Assembly (NCBI RefSeq): GCF_000150275.1
Contig: NW_002060961.1
Coordinates: forward strand, 897,153 to 947,005
Length of the DNA stretch: 49,853 bases
Direction: 5' to 3'
DNA from: Trichoplax adhaerens
Taxonomy: Eukaryota > Placozoa > Uniplacotomia > Trichoplacea > Trichoplacidae
In this document: positions 10,673 through 23,900 of the stretch, in pieces
How positions within the stretch are numbered: the stretch's first letter is position 1
Layout: every line of letters begins with the position of its first letter
Program-made: the position numbers and the translations under genes
The notes under the pieces: model-generated
What the model was told of the DNA's origin: nothing
What the model saw: the letters and a program-made list of their open reading frames with translations, nothing else
Database searches by the model: none

Positions 10673-12268
10673 TCAATTTCAATCGGTTTACAACTAGAAT
10701 CGTCTCGTGATTGATTGGAACTTGTTTCTCCTGATGTATCTTCTTCAAAACAAAATAATAGGAATATCGGTGTTAGAAGAGAGTAATACAATTCTCCAAT
10801 TTTAATTACAAAATCATACACTCTTACCTAGTGGCGATATAAAATAACGTTCCAACACATTGGCTAAATCGTCAATGATATTCATGCCTATCAAAGCAAC
10901 TTTACCATACCAAGATTTCTGGTACCAGAAAGTTTCTGCTATCCTACTTTTGGTTTGAGTAACGCTAGGATGATCATCATCAAGTCTTTCCGATCGAATT
11001 TTCAAAGCCTTTCCAAATAAAGGAAGAGCTGTATCGTATTTACTTTGCATAAAATAGACATTCCCCATATTGTAATACGACGTAGCCACTTCCAGATGAT
11101 AATCGCCAAACCTTTGCAGCTGAATCTTATGCGATTTTTGAAACATACCAAGGGCATCGTCATATTTACCTTGGGCATGATAGACATTGGCAATGTTGTT
11201 GTAGGCATTGACTACATGAGGATGTCTATCTCCAAGGACTTGCAGATAGATCTGCAGCGATTTTTCAAACATAGAAAGAGCTTCATCATTCTTGCCTTGA
11301 TTATAATATACACTTGCTATGTTGTTATACGATGTTGCAACATCAGGATGATTTGCATCAAGCGCCTTCAATCTTATTTCAAGAGATTTTTTGTACATAG
11401 AAAGAGCATCATCATATTTCCTTTGATTTCTGTAGACAAGTCCAACGTTGTTATAGGAAGAAGCAACATCAGCATGATTATCGTGCAAAATCTCGAATCG
11501 AATGGCTAATGATTTTCGATACATTGAAAGAGCTTCGTCATACTTGCCTTGATTGTAACAGACAGTTCCAATGTTATTATAGGAGTTTGCAACATCACCA
11601 TGAGAATCGCCAAGTAGATGTAATCTAACCTTCAGTGATTTGTGATACATGGAAAGTGCATCATCATACTGAATTTGATTCAAATAGACAGAGCCCATGA
11701 GGTTATACGATGTAGCAACATCAAGATGATAAGTACCAAGAAATTGTAAGCGAAGGTTAAGCGATTTTTCAAACATGGAAAGAGCTTCTTGATATTGACC
11801 TTGATTGTAATAGACATGCCCAATTTTATGGTAGGAATTGGCTACAGGTATATTTTCTTCTCCCAACTGATTCAATTTTATTTCAAGTGATTTCCTAAAG
11901 TCTTTTAATGCTGCTGTTATTTGACCTTGTAATCGTTTAATACTACCACGTCTATCGAGGCAGTCTGCGATTCTAACTTGGTCTTGCAGTTTACTCGCTA
12001 ATTCTTGTGCTTGGATGCTAAAATCAGTAGCCTTAATTGCCTCACGTTGCCGTATATAAATCTCGCAAATATCAAGATAAATGTCGCATTGGAGTTGTTC
12101 TAATTCTGAAGTACTTTCCGCCGTCGGAATAAGCCCAATTTGTTCCAAGGCTTGCGTATAACACGATAATGCTTGTTGGTAGTCACAAGTGTTACAATAT
12201 TGCTGGCCAGTTTCATGTAGGCGATAAATTGGCTGAAACTTGCTGGATTTTAAAGGTTGGCTAGCCAT
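10648..12268 (-). CDS. Kinesin-light-chain-like TPR repeat protein, two exons
   Basis: Exon 1 (12,268-10,828) encodes 480 residues and exon 2 (10,742-10,648) a 30-residue tail, 511 aa in all. After a diverged N-terminal region with TPR-like helices, seven near-perfect 42-residue TPR units run from about residue 141 to 440. Each has the pattern YNNIGxVYYNQGKYDEALSM followed by a KSLxIRLxxLGDxHxDVA segment, as in kinesin light chain and nephrocystin-3 type TPRs that bind proteins. The exon 1 frame ends four codons later at a stop, but CTAG|GTAAGAGT is a strong donor. Joining to the acceptor TTTTGAAG keeps frame and gives a hydrophilic tail (DTSGETSSNQ..KQH). Residues of about 450-480 contain a hydrophobic stretch after the last TPR. 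A scaffold role is inferred; no catalytic domain is visible. It is paralogous to the 27-28 kb gene. Confidence 0.85.
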
Positions 12269-15200
12269 AAGTAATTTCTGTAGATATAAACGTTTCGAAA
12301 ATCGATACCACGGATAAAACGACGCTGGGTGCGAATGTTATAGTTAGGTGCCAACCATTAATTTTTAGGCGGTGTTGATCCTCTCGATTGCTTTTATTTT
12401 TGAATATTTTAGACTCTATATTGAAGGATGCTTAAGACAGCTCTTGCATGAGTTATTAAAGGATGAAATAAGCTTAACATGGCGCCTAGACTATCAAAGT
12501 CTCCCGATAGGAATACAACAATGAGCGTTCATTTACCTTCAGGCAGGAAAGCATAAATTAGCATAAATTAACATAAACGCATTGAATATTCTACCTACTT
12601 GTTGTAGGTAGAATTTATGATATATCATTGGATCCAAATTGAATTGCTGACACAGTAACTGCTTGTAATAAATGCGTCTTACAATAACTATCTTAGTCAA
12701 ATGGTATTTTCTAAAAGGCTTTTATTGCAAGGTTTTAGGAATAGTAGAGCAATAATTGATTATGACAAGAATCGAGTCTAAAATGTAAAATATTCCGAGC
12801 TCAAAGCGAAGTGTAGTCTCTTCTTCTCGTGAGCTCATCTCTGCAGTTCTTATATACAGTCAGTTAAATCCATTGATGGCAACTTGATTCATCTACAATC
12901 AGACATAAGTCATCAAACAAAATACTTTTCTCTAATAACACATCATTATTTTCTACAGTTGAAATCATTGCACTTAAGATGTTATTACTCTTCTATGAAC
13001 GTCTAGCTCTTTCTCTGAAGGGCATCTTAACAACGACAGTGTTTCTAGCTACCTAACTCTTGTACCATAATGAGTCAACTGGCTACGATTAGTCATCAAC
13101 AATTTGTAATATAGTAGTTAGCAATCATCTAATATTACCTTCGCGATACTATCTATTCAAAGTAACCTAACTATATCAAATATAGCTATTCGTAGAATCA
13201 AATATGGGCGCATCGTTACACTGCTTATTATAGCATTTCGTTTAAGTAGACAGTAAATAAAATAATGAAAACATACGTGTGTATATCATCTAATATGGGT
13301 TATTTCAAGCCAGTAAAGTTCACTGTATGGCATTTTACTACCATAGTATTAGCGAATATGGAATTGTCTAGCAGAAATTTCCAATCTACAGGAGATATAA
13401 AAGACGAAATAAATAATGCGAATTCTGTTTATTGCAAATAAAAGAGGGAATTTATGAAGGTCGATAACTTGTAGTCATTGCAAGCTGTATATATAGATAA
13501 CTAAAAGACTTGAGTAATTATCCAGTCTCTGACTAGGGTCTCTAGTTAGTACTGCAAATGAATTCGATTTAAGCTTTATTCGACTAAATATCAACTCCCT
13601 TCGATCGACTAAATAATTGTGACTGAAAATTGTAGCGGGTACAATGGTTTCTTTACATGCAATAACATCAATCTATAACATAGATTGCAGGCAAACTCCA
13701 ATTTTTTATTTTTTTTATTTTTCATAAAATTTAGTCACCCGTTAGAACGGTTACTATTTGCCTTATTTTCAAATTTTTTTATAAGTCCTAAAAACTAGCT
13801 ACGGGTAAATTAGCTTTTATTGCATATTATTTAAAAAATCGACGTAGATCGGTGGGAGTATAGAATACGACTAGAAGTATCACTTCTTGTCATCTATTCC
13901 TCCATTTTCTATCTCTGTTAACATCTTTCCATCCTTCTCATATAGCTATGCTACCGTATTTACTTCAATATCATGAATATTTATCCTGAAATAGCAGGTC
14001 CGATACTTCTATATTGTCTAAATTTCAAGGCTAACATAAATTATAATATCTCATACTAATCACGTCTAGATTTATTCATGAACACAAATATGATAAAAAA
14101 ATGTCATATTCTCTGCTCTCTCTATAATTATATACAATCAGTTATCGCTACTACTTTTTCCATGATCGCTTCATTGTCAAAAATGAACAAGTTGACTCGA
14201 TAATTAATCTATGGAGGCAAAACGTATAGACGCCATCTTCAATCAGTAGTAACTAAAATATACACTAATTTTACATCACCTACTGCTTCTTCATACTAGT
14301 GCTTGCAAAGCATATAACTCTTGCAGTTTGAAATACTAAACAAGTTAATCATCGGCCGACTTCGAGGTAGACTACTATGTCTTCTATCACGGAATGAAAT
14401 AACCCTTTCCGGTCACGTTTCATAAAAGGTTTCATGTCGATAGATCCATTTTGGATTCTTTTTCTTTGAGATTATAATAGGATATCGCAAGTATTGGAGT
14501 CATGCTGTAAGCAAATACTGCGAGAGGATAAGTCAGATAACGGACAAAAGTTTATTTTACTGGTAGCAAACCTTTAAATAAGAGCGTAGGTATATGAACA
14601 GCAAATTAGTTATTTTGATGTTATTAGCTGCCAACAATTCCATTGCTGATACAATAATGTTGTGTATCTCTGTATTTCTTTCTTATGTTCTTTCTCTGTT
14701 TTTGCCGATATTAAAATAATCTTTAATTAACTGTCTAATCTAGTGGATTGGATTATTATCTTATTCATTCATTAGAAAAACTGAATGACGGTGGAGTTTT
14801 CTTCTTGTTGTTTCTGGTGTAAAAGCATTCGTTATTTAATGGTAGGCTCTTTACATAATAGCAACGTTAGCCACATGTCAAGATTTAATATTATCTTTTT
14901 CATTAGAGTAGTCAATAAAGGGAAATTATTGATCCCGTGAAATTTTGTGAAGCCACGGTTAAATAGTAATGGTAGCCAATTATATCTATATATGAAAGAC
15001 CGCAACATTGCTATACGAATAATTATTATAACTATGGTTTTCTGTCATAAAATATAAACAATTCGCAGCCTAATGAACAAAGTATAAAAGAAAAGAATGC
15101 TTATTAGGCAAGTTCTGCTCAAAGTGTGAAAGATCCTTATTGCTATACAGTTGTGATATAATTAATCAGGGATTTTCAAAGTTTATAAGAAATTAGAAAT

Positions 15201-16027
15201 TTATTAGATCTTTCGCACGAAGATGCTTTGCACGTCTCTACTCGAATTGGATGAAATTTATTTTAAATGATCAATAAATCTTCTACGTGCACAAATCCTT
15301 CAATTAAGTAAGATAGAAGCAAGCACCCATGGCACACCGGTATAGAATGAGGATACTAATCTACGATTCATGGTGAAAGCTATTCTTGAGGCCTACAGTT
15401 TTTTAATTTTTTTCAAAACTATTTATCCTCTATGTTTAAATTTGGCAATTGAGCTATATATTTTATTATTATTCTTCCTAAAAGCTTTAGTCTAAATGTT
15501 AATTAGTTTTTCGGGCTACTGTAGTCGGATCACTGATTTATTCATGCACGATAGCAATTTTAAATAATTGTAAAATATTCTTTCATCAGTCATAAAAAGC
15601 CCAAAATTTGTGAATTTTTTGTTATCAATAATGGTTCCTAATGTACAGGTCTTGTCTTTCTCTATCTTTTCTTTAATAACCACGATATTATGTATAATCA
15701 TTAAATATACTTAATGTAATATACTTTCCTTCGAAGTTTTATATCGAAATTTGATATGGTTGAACTTTAATCACTATTATTGTTAAAATTGAAAAATTCA
15801 TTTCTATACTTTATGAGAGAAAACACTAAATAATAACGTCGTTAATTGAAAAATTTTATTATCTCACCATAAGATCAATTCTATCTATCGTATTGGTATC
15901 ACTAGCAATAATTATTCTTGTCATTAGAGTAAATTTGTTTAGTCTATTCCAAATAACTTATCCATGGCAAAAGAAGGGGAAAAAATAGCCTTAAATCATA
16001 GGCAGGAATTACTTTAAAATTAAATGT
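12269..16027. other. Intergenic between the TPR gene and CrAT; no gene recognised
   Basis: This 3.7-kb AT-rich stretch has many stops in all frames. The longest frame is a 61-codon minus-strand one at 15,516-15,701 with no domain. The right part should hold the CrAT 3' UTR; AATAAA on the minus strand at 15,860-15,855 is a possible poly(A) signal. The left edge should hold the TPR gene promoter, but no clear TATA or initiator can be chosen in such AT-rich DNA. Confidence 0.5.
12588..12614. repeat. Perfect 11-bp inverted repeat (hairpin)
   Basis: ATTCTACCTAC, a TTGTT spacer and GTAGGTAGAAT form a perfect 11-bp stem with a 5-nt loop. It lies 320 bp upstream of the TPR gene start codon. Function is unknown. 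Confidence 0.75.
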
Positions 16028-19000
16028 TTACTTATTTCCATTGACTAATTGCGTTGCCATTTCGCGATATTGGCCAAAGAATTGTCGTAATTTATCAAGA
16101 TATATTTTAGCATCATTTTTAGGGTAGCTTTTAAATGTAGAACAAGAAATATTCAATTTATGAGGTTGAATATTATAACATATTCCAAAACCATGAAGGC
16201 ATGCTGGAGCAAAGTTTGAATTGGAAAGATCCGCTAGTGATACCTACAATTTCAATGGAATGGAACTTTTTAACAAATATTCAAGTCGATATAGACTACT
16301 CACCCAAGACATTTTTAATATCTTGGTTAGATAATAACTTTGTAGAAGAAATAGACGAAAAGTTACCTGACTAGTCGAAATTTCGTATTGGTTAAGCCTT
16401 TGAAAAGAAAAATCCTTAAAAAACTTCGGTTCTGGCAATCCTTTCTCCAATGCTGCTATCTTCAAGCCGAACAAATGTCTATCGAAGCCTTGGCCTATAA
16501 AGGCCTTTATATCAAACGATAATATTAGAGTTAGACTTCAATATTTCGGTTAAAATGATCTAAATTAAAATGCCATCAAATATTTAAATAAGTCCCAACT
16601 AACTTCTCTAGCCAGTTTATTATGAGCCTTTGTAGCTTCAACAAACGCCGCTAACTTTTCGCTATCCTAGTTATCATCAATTATACGATAAATCCTCAAA
16701 AATTCCTGCTTCGATTGCTTTTCAAATCAACTCATCTTGATGAAAATTACTGTAGCGATAAAACTTGATCAAACTTAGTATTTATTGTATCTATCCAACC
16801 GTTGCTTCAGAACTTGTCCAAATTTGGCATAATTCTTTGGATTTTGATGTTGCAGAACGAATATTTTCGGTTCTGCCATGGGCGAAAAGCCTTAAAGTAC
16901 AACTTTCGTATTGATTTGCAAATTCATTTTTTAGCCTGAATCGATTCAATATCTTCCGTTAAAAAAAAAGAACCACATATCCATGATCTAATTACTGTGT
17001 AGAACTATAGCTGCCAAATTTTACGTAGGATTCAAATTGAGGATAAATATATTTTTAGGATGACCAAATTACTATGCAAAATAGTGATTGTAAAATTTCA
17101 TAAAGGGTTCTAGTTGTGGATAAATTTATTTTTATAGATTGAATTTAGTTACCGTACTTACATGTAGTAAACCAATTGAAAAGCAGTTTGCAGAAAGCTA
17201 TCCGGGCTCATTTTTTGAGTTTTGATAAACTCTTTACCATATTCGCAGAATACTATACTCCGTGATAAAACGTTATCCACAGCTCTATATGTAATTAACG
17301 TTGAAAAAGTAACCTGAATTAGGTGATTAATTCACACTTGTAAATCAAATCTTGAACATGGCTAATTGCAATAAAGAGCATGTCAAACTTGTCGAAAACT
17401 TCTGCTGTTTCCCGTATATCCTTGACTATATCTTCAGACAGATTCCATTCGATTTTCTGAGGTGGCGGGACTTCATTTAGATATTCTTCAGATACTTCTT
17501 CATCAATTTTGAAATTGGAGCTATTGCGTTCATTTTGTAAATAACAGCAATGAAAGAAATAGACAAGTTAGCGACATCAATATCCATAACATAGAGAAGT
17601 TTAGCTCCAGCATGAACGTTAAATGAATTCATTTATTCAAGATCTAATTGGTAAATTAGGCTTGTATTTCATTTCCTGATAAGTTCTTATATTGAAATCA
17701 AAGGTGCATAAATTTAAATGTAGTCTGCTTGCATTTTCTATGTAGTTTAATGGCAGAGACAATCAATTGGCGATTATTATCTACTACATCTTACATTCCT
17801 TGGTCAAGGTAGATATTGCAATGAAATGTTGGCGCTCCATCCATGTAGCTATGCTCGCCTAACATACCATAATATCCATAGCCCCCAAGGTAATAGGTAA
17901 TCCCTTTATCATTCCATCGATTAGCAGCACTATATTTGGCGCCGAAGCCATGTAAGCCTGCTGCCGTACATAATGAATACTTTTCATCAAGATAGTCTGC
18001 ATGATCGGGGCCAACAGGAATCTCCGGTAAATTGCGTTCTAAGCTTAAAACTGAAATTCCACGAAGAATTGTCCGAATTGATTTCTTATTTTGTGGATCT
18101 AGTGGGTAAAATAACACATTAGTTTTCAAATCGGATGAAATTGGTTTATTAGCATAAGCAAAACGCACTTAATACCTTTGAGCAAAAGTTCATAAATATC
18201 AGCCCATTTTGCACGCTCTGCAGTTGTCAATATACCGATAGGTTCGGATTCTTCAGCAGACATTTCTATTAATCTTTTAACTTGCTTTCTCATTTCAGCG
18301 AACGAAATGAGTTTATCGTCTTTGATGGTTTCAACGGCGAAAAACTATTTCCCCATAAAATAATTCGATATTGAAAATTACTTTGTTTTAGCTCCTCGAT
18401 CTCATCAATTAAATAAGTATCGCAATACTATATCTATTAGTAACATCAAGAAGATTTTCTACACAAATATAATCCTTCGTGCAAGCAGGGTCAATATGTT
18501 GGTAAAAGTAAGTATGACATTCTTTTGCTATTAATTGCCTTAACAATATAAAACATATCTACTTGATCAAGCGAATGATAGCCTTAGGACAAAATTAGAT
18601 TGAGCCTTGAGCATTACCCGATTATTATGAGAAATGATAATGTGTTTAGAAATACTTTCATCTCCAACATTTTGAAATTCAAAATCATCCATATCTTGCT
18701 TAGGAATTCTTCCACCGGCATACATGTATAATTTTTGCATCATGCATAACGGCTTACCCGCAACAAGCTCTGGTTCCAAAGTTTCACTAGTACAGAAATA
18801 AAATGGCATGATCAACTTGATTATCTACATCATGGATATGTCTGACATTCTTAACCAAGCCGAGTAAGCTCGTTTTCTTACGTATAGATTTTCCAATAGT
18901 ACTCAGATATTTTCAGAGCGAATTTAGCGGCAAGGCTATTGGAGTATGAAAAGAAGCAGAAAAATAAAATTCTTCAAATTAAGTATTAAAAATAACTGTA

Positions 19001-20949
19001 GACAAAGTTAGCTATCTATAGCATTGATTATTCCTACGCTACTTTAGATAATATTTGCAAAGCTAATTTAGTCAGCATAACCGTTATCGTACCAGCAACT
19101 TACTCTATATATTCATCTTCCGTTGCAGCAGGCCCATAACCGATGACCATAGAACCAGAAGAATTAAAAATAATAGATTTTCTTTCCTTTAAGTAAACGT
19201 ACTTGGTCCACCAGTCGGTTAACTAGTGCAATTATAGACGCATTCCAACAAAAATATTAGACATGAATGACATTGACAGTTACTCTCTTAAATGTGTATC
19301 AATTAAAACTAATATCAAACTTCAAAATAAATAATTGCTTATCCGTTGATTTTAAGAAGCTGCTCTCAGATACAGTATATTAAATATTACGCGTATGTTC
19401 AAGATTCAAGAATGGACGAATGAAATTAATGGAATGCTTCATTGATGATAGGGCTTTGCCTAGAGAGTAGATTACTATCAAATTTTCAGACTCGAATAAA
19501 CTAGATATCATCATTCTTGTTCGAATCTGGAGTACTATAAAATCGACATAACTGGTTTACTGGTATTTAGCAATATGTATCAAGGCAAGATATGGACAAG
19601 ATGTCATATGCACTATCAAGAATAGAGAAATGAAATTGCTCTGATACTTTATGGAAAATAGCGCTTTCTAAACATGTCTATCGAGGTAAATTAATGACAA
19701 GGTGTTACCTCATAGAGAGGGGTAGTCAATACGAGTTATAAATATCTTCAATGGCCACATGCAATCTTTGCTAGTTAAAATAATAGTGTTGTCAGGGAAC
19801 GACCTTATGGGATATTTCAGTGATGATCTAAATATAAAGTATTGCTATTCGCTATATTTAATAGAACTAAATACCATTCGATAGGGGATAATATTAACTT
19901 GAAAGAATGGAGGAATAGAATAATCAAATTGACTGAATGTTTCGTTTAAGATCGCACTTTGCCTAGAGAGTAGGTAACTATGAAGATTCTAGGTTTGAAT
20001 AAGCTTGGCCATTTTATTTTTGTTCCAACCTGAAGCACTATAAAGTATGGCCATTAAGGTAAATTAACGACAAGATATTACCTCATAGAGAGGGTTAGTA
20101 AAAGCGAGTCATAAATATCTTCCATAAGCATACGAAATCTTTCTTCAGCTAAAATAAAAGCATCATCAGGAAATGATGGTATAGGATATTTCAGTGATGG
20201 TAAAAATGTAAAGTACTTCTACTCGATATATTTAGTAATGCAGCTAAATACCATATGATAGGGATAAAATGAATTTGAAATTATGTACACCATTTTAAAA
20301 TAAAAAGAATGTGGCGTATGGTAGAGTTATTCAACTCAATCAATTGCATTAAACATTGACATCATTCTGTAATACTGCTATGAAATATTACTAATTAAAC
20401 GAATTCCATTTACTGTAGACTTTTGCTAAATGTAAAGATTAATTGATGTCTACACGGCGTAATTACAGTAAAAATCAACCCAATACATTTAGTTTGAGTG
20501 GATGGAATATTCAATTTTAACTTGGAAACAACGACTTGTCTATTGCAAAATAAGAGTATCAACTATTTTTTGACTAACGCGTCCTAGAGGTTATTTATGT
20601 AAAATAATAGGTTTAAAGATCAAAGGTAATTTCTGCCAGTACTTCTATACTAGCATGGATTATATAGTACTGTAATAATCCACCATGCAATACTTATATC
20701 AATGCCGATATTCACCCAGTTCTCAGAAGATTTGAACTTTTCCAAAATATATTGCTGTATTTGCTCTGCAAGTCCATCTTGCTGAACAAATTCGCTGACT
20801 TCAGCTAGCGTTTTTGCATACTGCTCATCATCAACTAAAGGGCGAACAGCAGCCAGATATTTCTGGAAGGTATCCTGTAATTTTGGCACTGGAAGCTTTG
20901 GTAAACTGCTCTGGTAATGAAATGTGCTTAGAGATGCCATGTCAGCCAA
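16028..20949 (-). CDS. crat: Carnitine O-acetyltransferase, complete 12-exon gene
   Basis: This enzyme moves short acyl groups between CoA and carnitine. Twelve exons fit GT-AG borders and one frame: 20949-20716, 19222-19104, 18935-18882, 18786-18618, 18344-18176, 18098-17795, 17520-17338, 17257-17162, 16935-16800, 16666-16604, 16504-16367, 16243-16028. They give 626 aa, about the length of mammalian CrAT. Landmarks in order: N-terminal LPKLPVPKLQDT; DWWTKYVYL; AGKPLCM; EPIGILTT; catalytic His331 in EHSYMDG; Tyr452 in QYES; Thr465 in GRTENIRS; Arg518 in FDRHLFGLK; the STSQ motif at 552-555; and FGICYN near the C-terminus. Thr465 and Arg518 are the carnitine-selecting residues; choline acetyltransferase has Val and Asn there. 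The residue at 564 is Ser, not the usual Met. The C-terminus (NGNK) lacks a peroxisomal signal. MADM or the internal MASL could start translation. Confidence 0.93.
19409..20271. repeat. Diverged tandem duplication inside CrAT intron 1, each copy with an exon-like segment
   Basis: Two copies (about 19,409-19,902 and 19,905-20,271) share tttgcctagagagtag, the cctcatagagaggg area, atttcagtgatg and ctaaatacca. The left copy has about 130 extra bases in its middle. On the minus strand the right copy has an open 134-nt stretch at 20,215-20,082, bounded by an AG and by ATGAG|GTAATATC. It encodes a peptide containing LKYPIPSFPDDAFI and LAEERFRMLMEDIYD. The matching segment at about 19,845-19,710 starts alike (LKYPIRSFPDN) and then loses frame. 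CrAT exons 1 and 2 join perfectly without it. I do not recognise the peptide; a decayed exon or an unannotated cassette exon are both possible. Confidence 0.6.
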
Positions 20950-23900
20950 GTTTGTAAAATACTTTGTTTCTTGCAGTAGCGGTTAAATCAAGTTTTGGAA
21001 TTTAATTTTATGAAAATCCAAGCGAAATGTTACACGAGGAGAGAGAAATTTCCTGTTGTTATTCTTATGCCGTATGTAAGAATCACGTTATATGAGCATT
21101 ACTATCCAATCACTACCTTATTATAGTTACTGAGCAGTAGACAACTTCTACTAAAACTACTAAAGATCCTGCTATGATGGGATATTTTTTCACCTTTGAT
21201 CTCCGATTACTCAATAGATCAGCTTGATATGCCCCCTTACTAAGCGTATTTGCATATTAACAAAATTTTAGATCAATAACCTCATCATGACATTACGATA
21301 ACTTAATAGATAGTAAACAAGCTAATAAAATACATTTAATAGAAGAACACTAACACTATGCTCAGATTTGAATTATTCATCATAAAAGCATACGAGATAC
21401 AAATTTAGGAAATCGTATGATCGATTCTACTCTGCTAATCAGATGTGGTCTACATCATGAAAATTGACTAAGAAGAATGTAGCACCATATTTAAAATAAA
21501 ATTCCTATTTGTATTACTTTTAATGGCAAGGTGGATATTTAGTACATCGTGAGTCTAATTTTATACATCAAATATAGTCCATGCAATGGTAACCGAAATG
21601 CAATGATGTAAAAGGCAATCTAACAAAATTACGATGGAGTTTATACTTAAGAATTAAAATTTGCAGCGACTTTCTATTCAAATTTTTCTTGATTGCCGAC
21701 GAGATATTTACTAAATTCTAAGACAGAATTTGCTCATTAAATATAGACTTAGTCATGATATCTAAGTACAAAAAATGTATAGCATATCATGGCGAAATTA
21801 TGCTGGAGTTTAGAGCATCGTCAGATTCGAATTAACATTAATAGCAAGATAGGCACTCTCTATATTACCAGGTTTTATTCATTGAATGAAATCTTTGCGG
21901 CGATTATGCCATTGAATGGATTATATTAGGGTTCAGAACATTTTTAGACTTAAATTAGTCCTAGTAGCAAGATAGATAGCTATTAGCAATATCATGAGCT
22001 AGATTTACTCATTAAACCTAGTCTTTGCAGCGATAATATCATTAAATGGCAGTCATGGACTGTGGAAAATAGTTTAACAAATTTAGATACGAACTTATTA
22101 AAAAGATAACTTAGATTAGGCGGTCAATCATAAGCTTTTCTATATCAATTAGGCCTAATTTATCGAATGATAATTAAATGGTAGTCATAAATAAATGCGT
22201 AAAAAATGAGGTTAGCCGATGATTCAATAACTACAATATTATGATAACCCCAGCATATACCAACTTAAAAAAGCTTAGTAAATATTCTATGTAATCATGA
22301 TGTTTCATTAACCGAAATGTAGATATAAAAGTGTTTGCTTGGGGTCAAGATTTGCTCTATTTGAGTACACATTAATTTACATGAGCCTAACATTAGTAGA
22401 GAAGAAATAGACCGCAGAATCGCACCCAACTGTTATTATAGCTGGATGAGTCTGAGATTTTTCGCATTTCTTTCGCAACTATGTCAATCTAATCTACATA
22501 AATGGATGACAGTTATATTTATGTCCATTTTGTAACCATAATGAAAACAGCAAGGTCAAAGTCTCATTTTCCATTGAGAGAATGCTAACATTTCATGATC
22601 ATAGCAGTTAATATGGCCCCAAATTCTGTACACCAACAAATAGTATACAAAATATTGAATGCATCATACCGTATTGTACATTAAATTGAATTTAACAGGT
22701 ATGGCCCTTGTAATAATATAGTGAGTAATTATGATAAAAGAGTTTAAAAAAATTTAGGCTAGATCTAGTCCTAATAGTAATATAGAAGCTTAATCAGTCG
22801 CAAGCCAGATTCTAATAACCAAATTGAGTGAGATTCTATTGATAAATAGTGGAAAACAAGGCTGCTAGATTTGAAATGAACGTGGATATTTAATGAAAAA
22901 GGATAATTAACAGATCGTAAGCCGGACTATGTTAACTGGATCTAGCTTATGCAGCCATTAACAATAATGTAAAACAAATTCACAATTTGCTTTAAGTGCA
23001 CCCTGTTGTAGATAGTGTTAGATATTAACTATAATATATCTTACATGAGCTATAAAATAGAGCATTAAGTGTATGATTAGGAGGTTATCTATATAATTAT
23101 TTTCAATAGGATGACTATATTGTAGTCTTGTAACAATGTATATGATTATATTGTAAGGTGAACTGATAATTTACTATAGATAACCATATGTTATAAAGTA
23201 AACGATAGCTAGAATAGTTAGTAATTAGATGTATGTCTTCAATGCCACGACGCATAAAGGTAGTAGGTATAAGCTGGAATATCTATAAATACCCGGTAAT
23301 TTTAATAGTAAAGCCAGTTACAAATCTTACTCGCGGAATAGAACTCATTGCGTAAAAATATAACGCATCCTGCGCTACATAATAGTCATCAAGTCTAGTC
23401 GATGTAATGGCGTAAACGATTTACAAAGCCATACAAGTGCAACTAGCAATGTTAGAGATGATACAATCACAGAACACTGCTATTAATTCGCCTAGCTTTA
23501 GTTCTTTCCCATCAATCTCCAGGGTATATTAATATCATTTCACTCTAAATCAATTAGGTTTATTATTCTTCATGCTGTTATTTATTATACTATTAAAATA
23601 ATAAGTTCAAAGTTCTACTTCCTATCTAAGGATGCACTCATTTTTAATAATTATAGCGCTAACGCTGTTTTCTCTAATTGTGCAAAGATGACATCAAAAT
23701 AAGTTGGATTTAGTTATTGTAAAACTATAAAATAATGTGGACTTTTTCGTTCTAAAACGAATCTCTAAAGATCTTTTATCTATATGCTTATACTTATAGT
23801 TAAATGCTTGCAGACTACGATTTTCTATTTCTTATCATTTATTCCAATCATGAAATGATTACACTACCATATACTATCAGTGTTAAAAAACAGCGTAATC

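Noticed and set aside
11045-11509. 154-codon plus-strand frame
   Set aside because: It is the antisense of the TPR repeat array; its 42-residue periodicity is only the mirror of the real gene.
15516-15701. 61-codon minus-strand frame in the CrAT/TPR spacer
   Set aside because: The codon make-up is plain AT-rich, with no domain and no supporting splice structure.
16028-20949. CrAT region as a pseudogene, because its separate open frames are short and interrupted
   Set aside because: All interruptions are removed by twelve exons with GT-AG borders, matching phases and one 626-codon frame with every key residue present.
16028-20949. Choline acetyltransferase as the identity of the acyltransferase
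   Set aside because: Thr465 and Arg518 are the carnitine-type residues; choline acetyltransferases have Val and Asn at these places.
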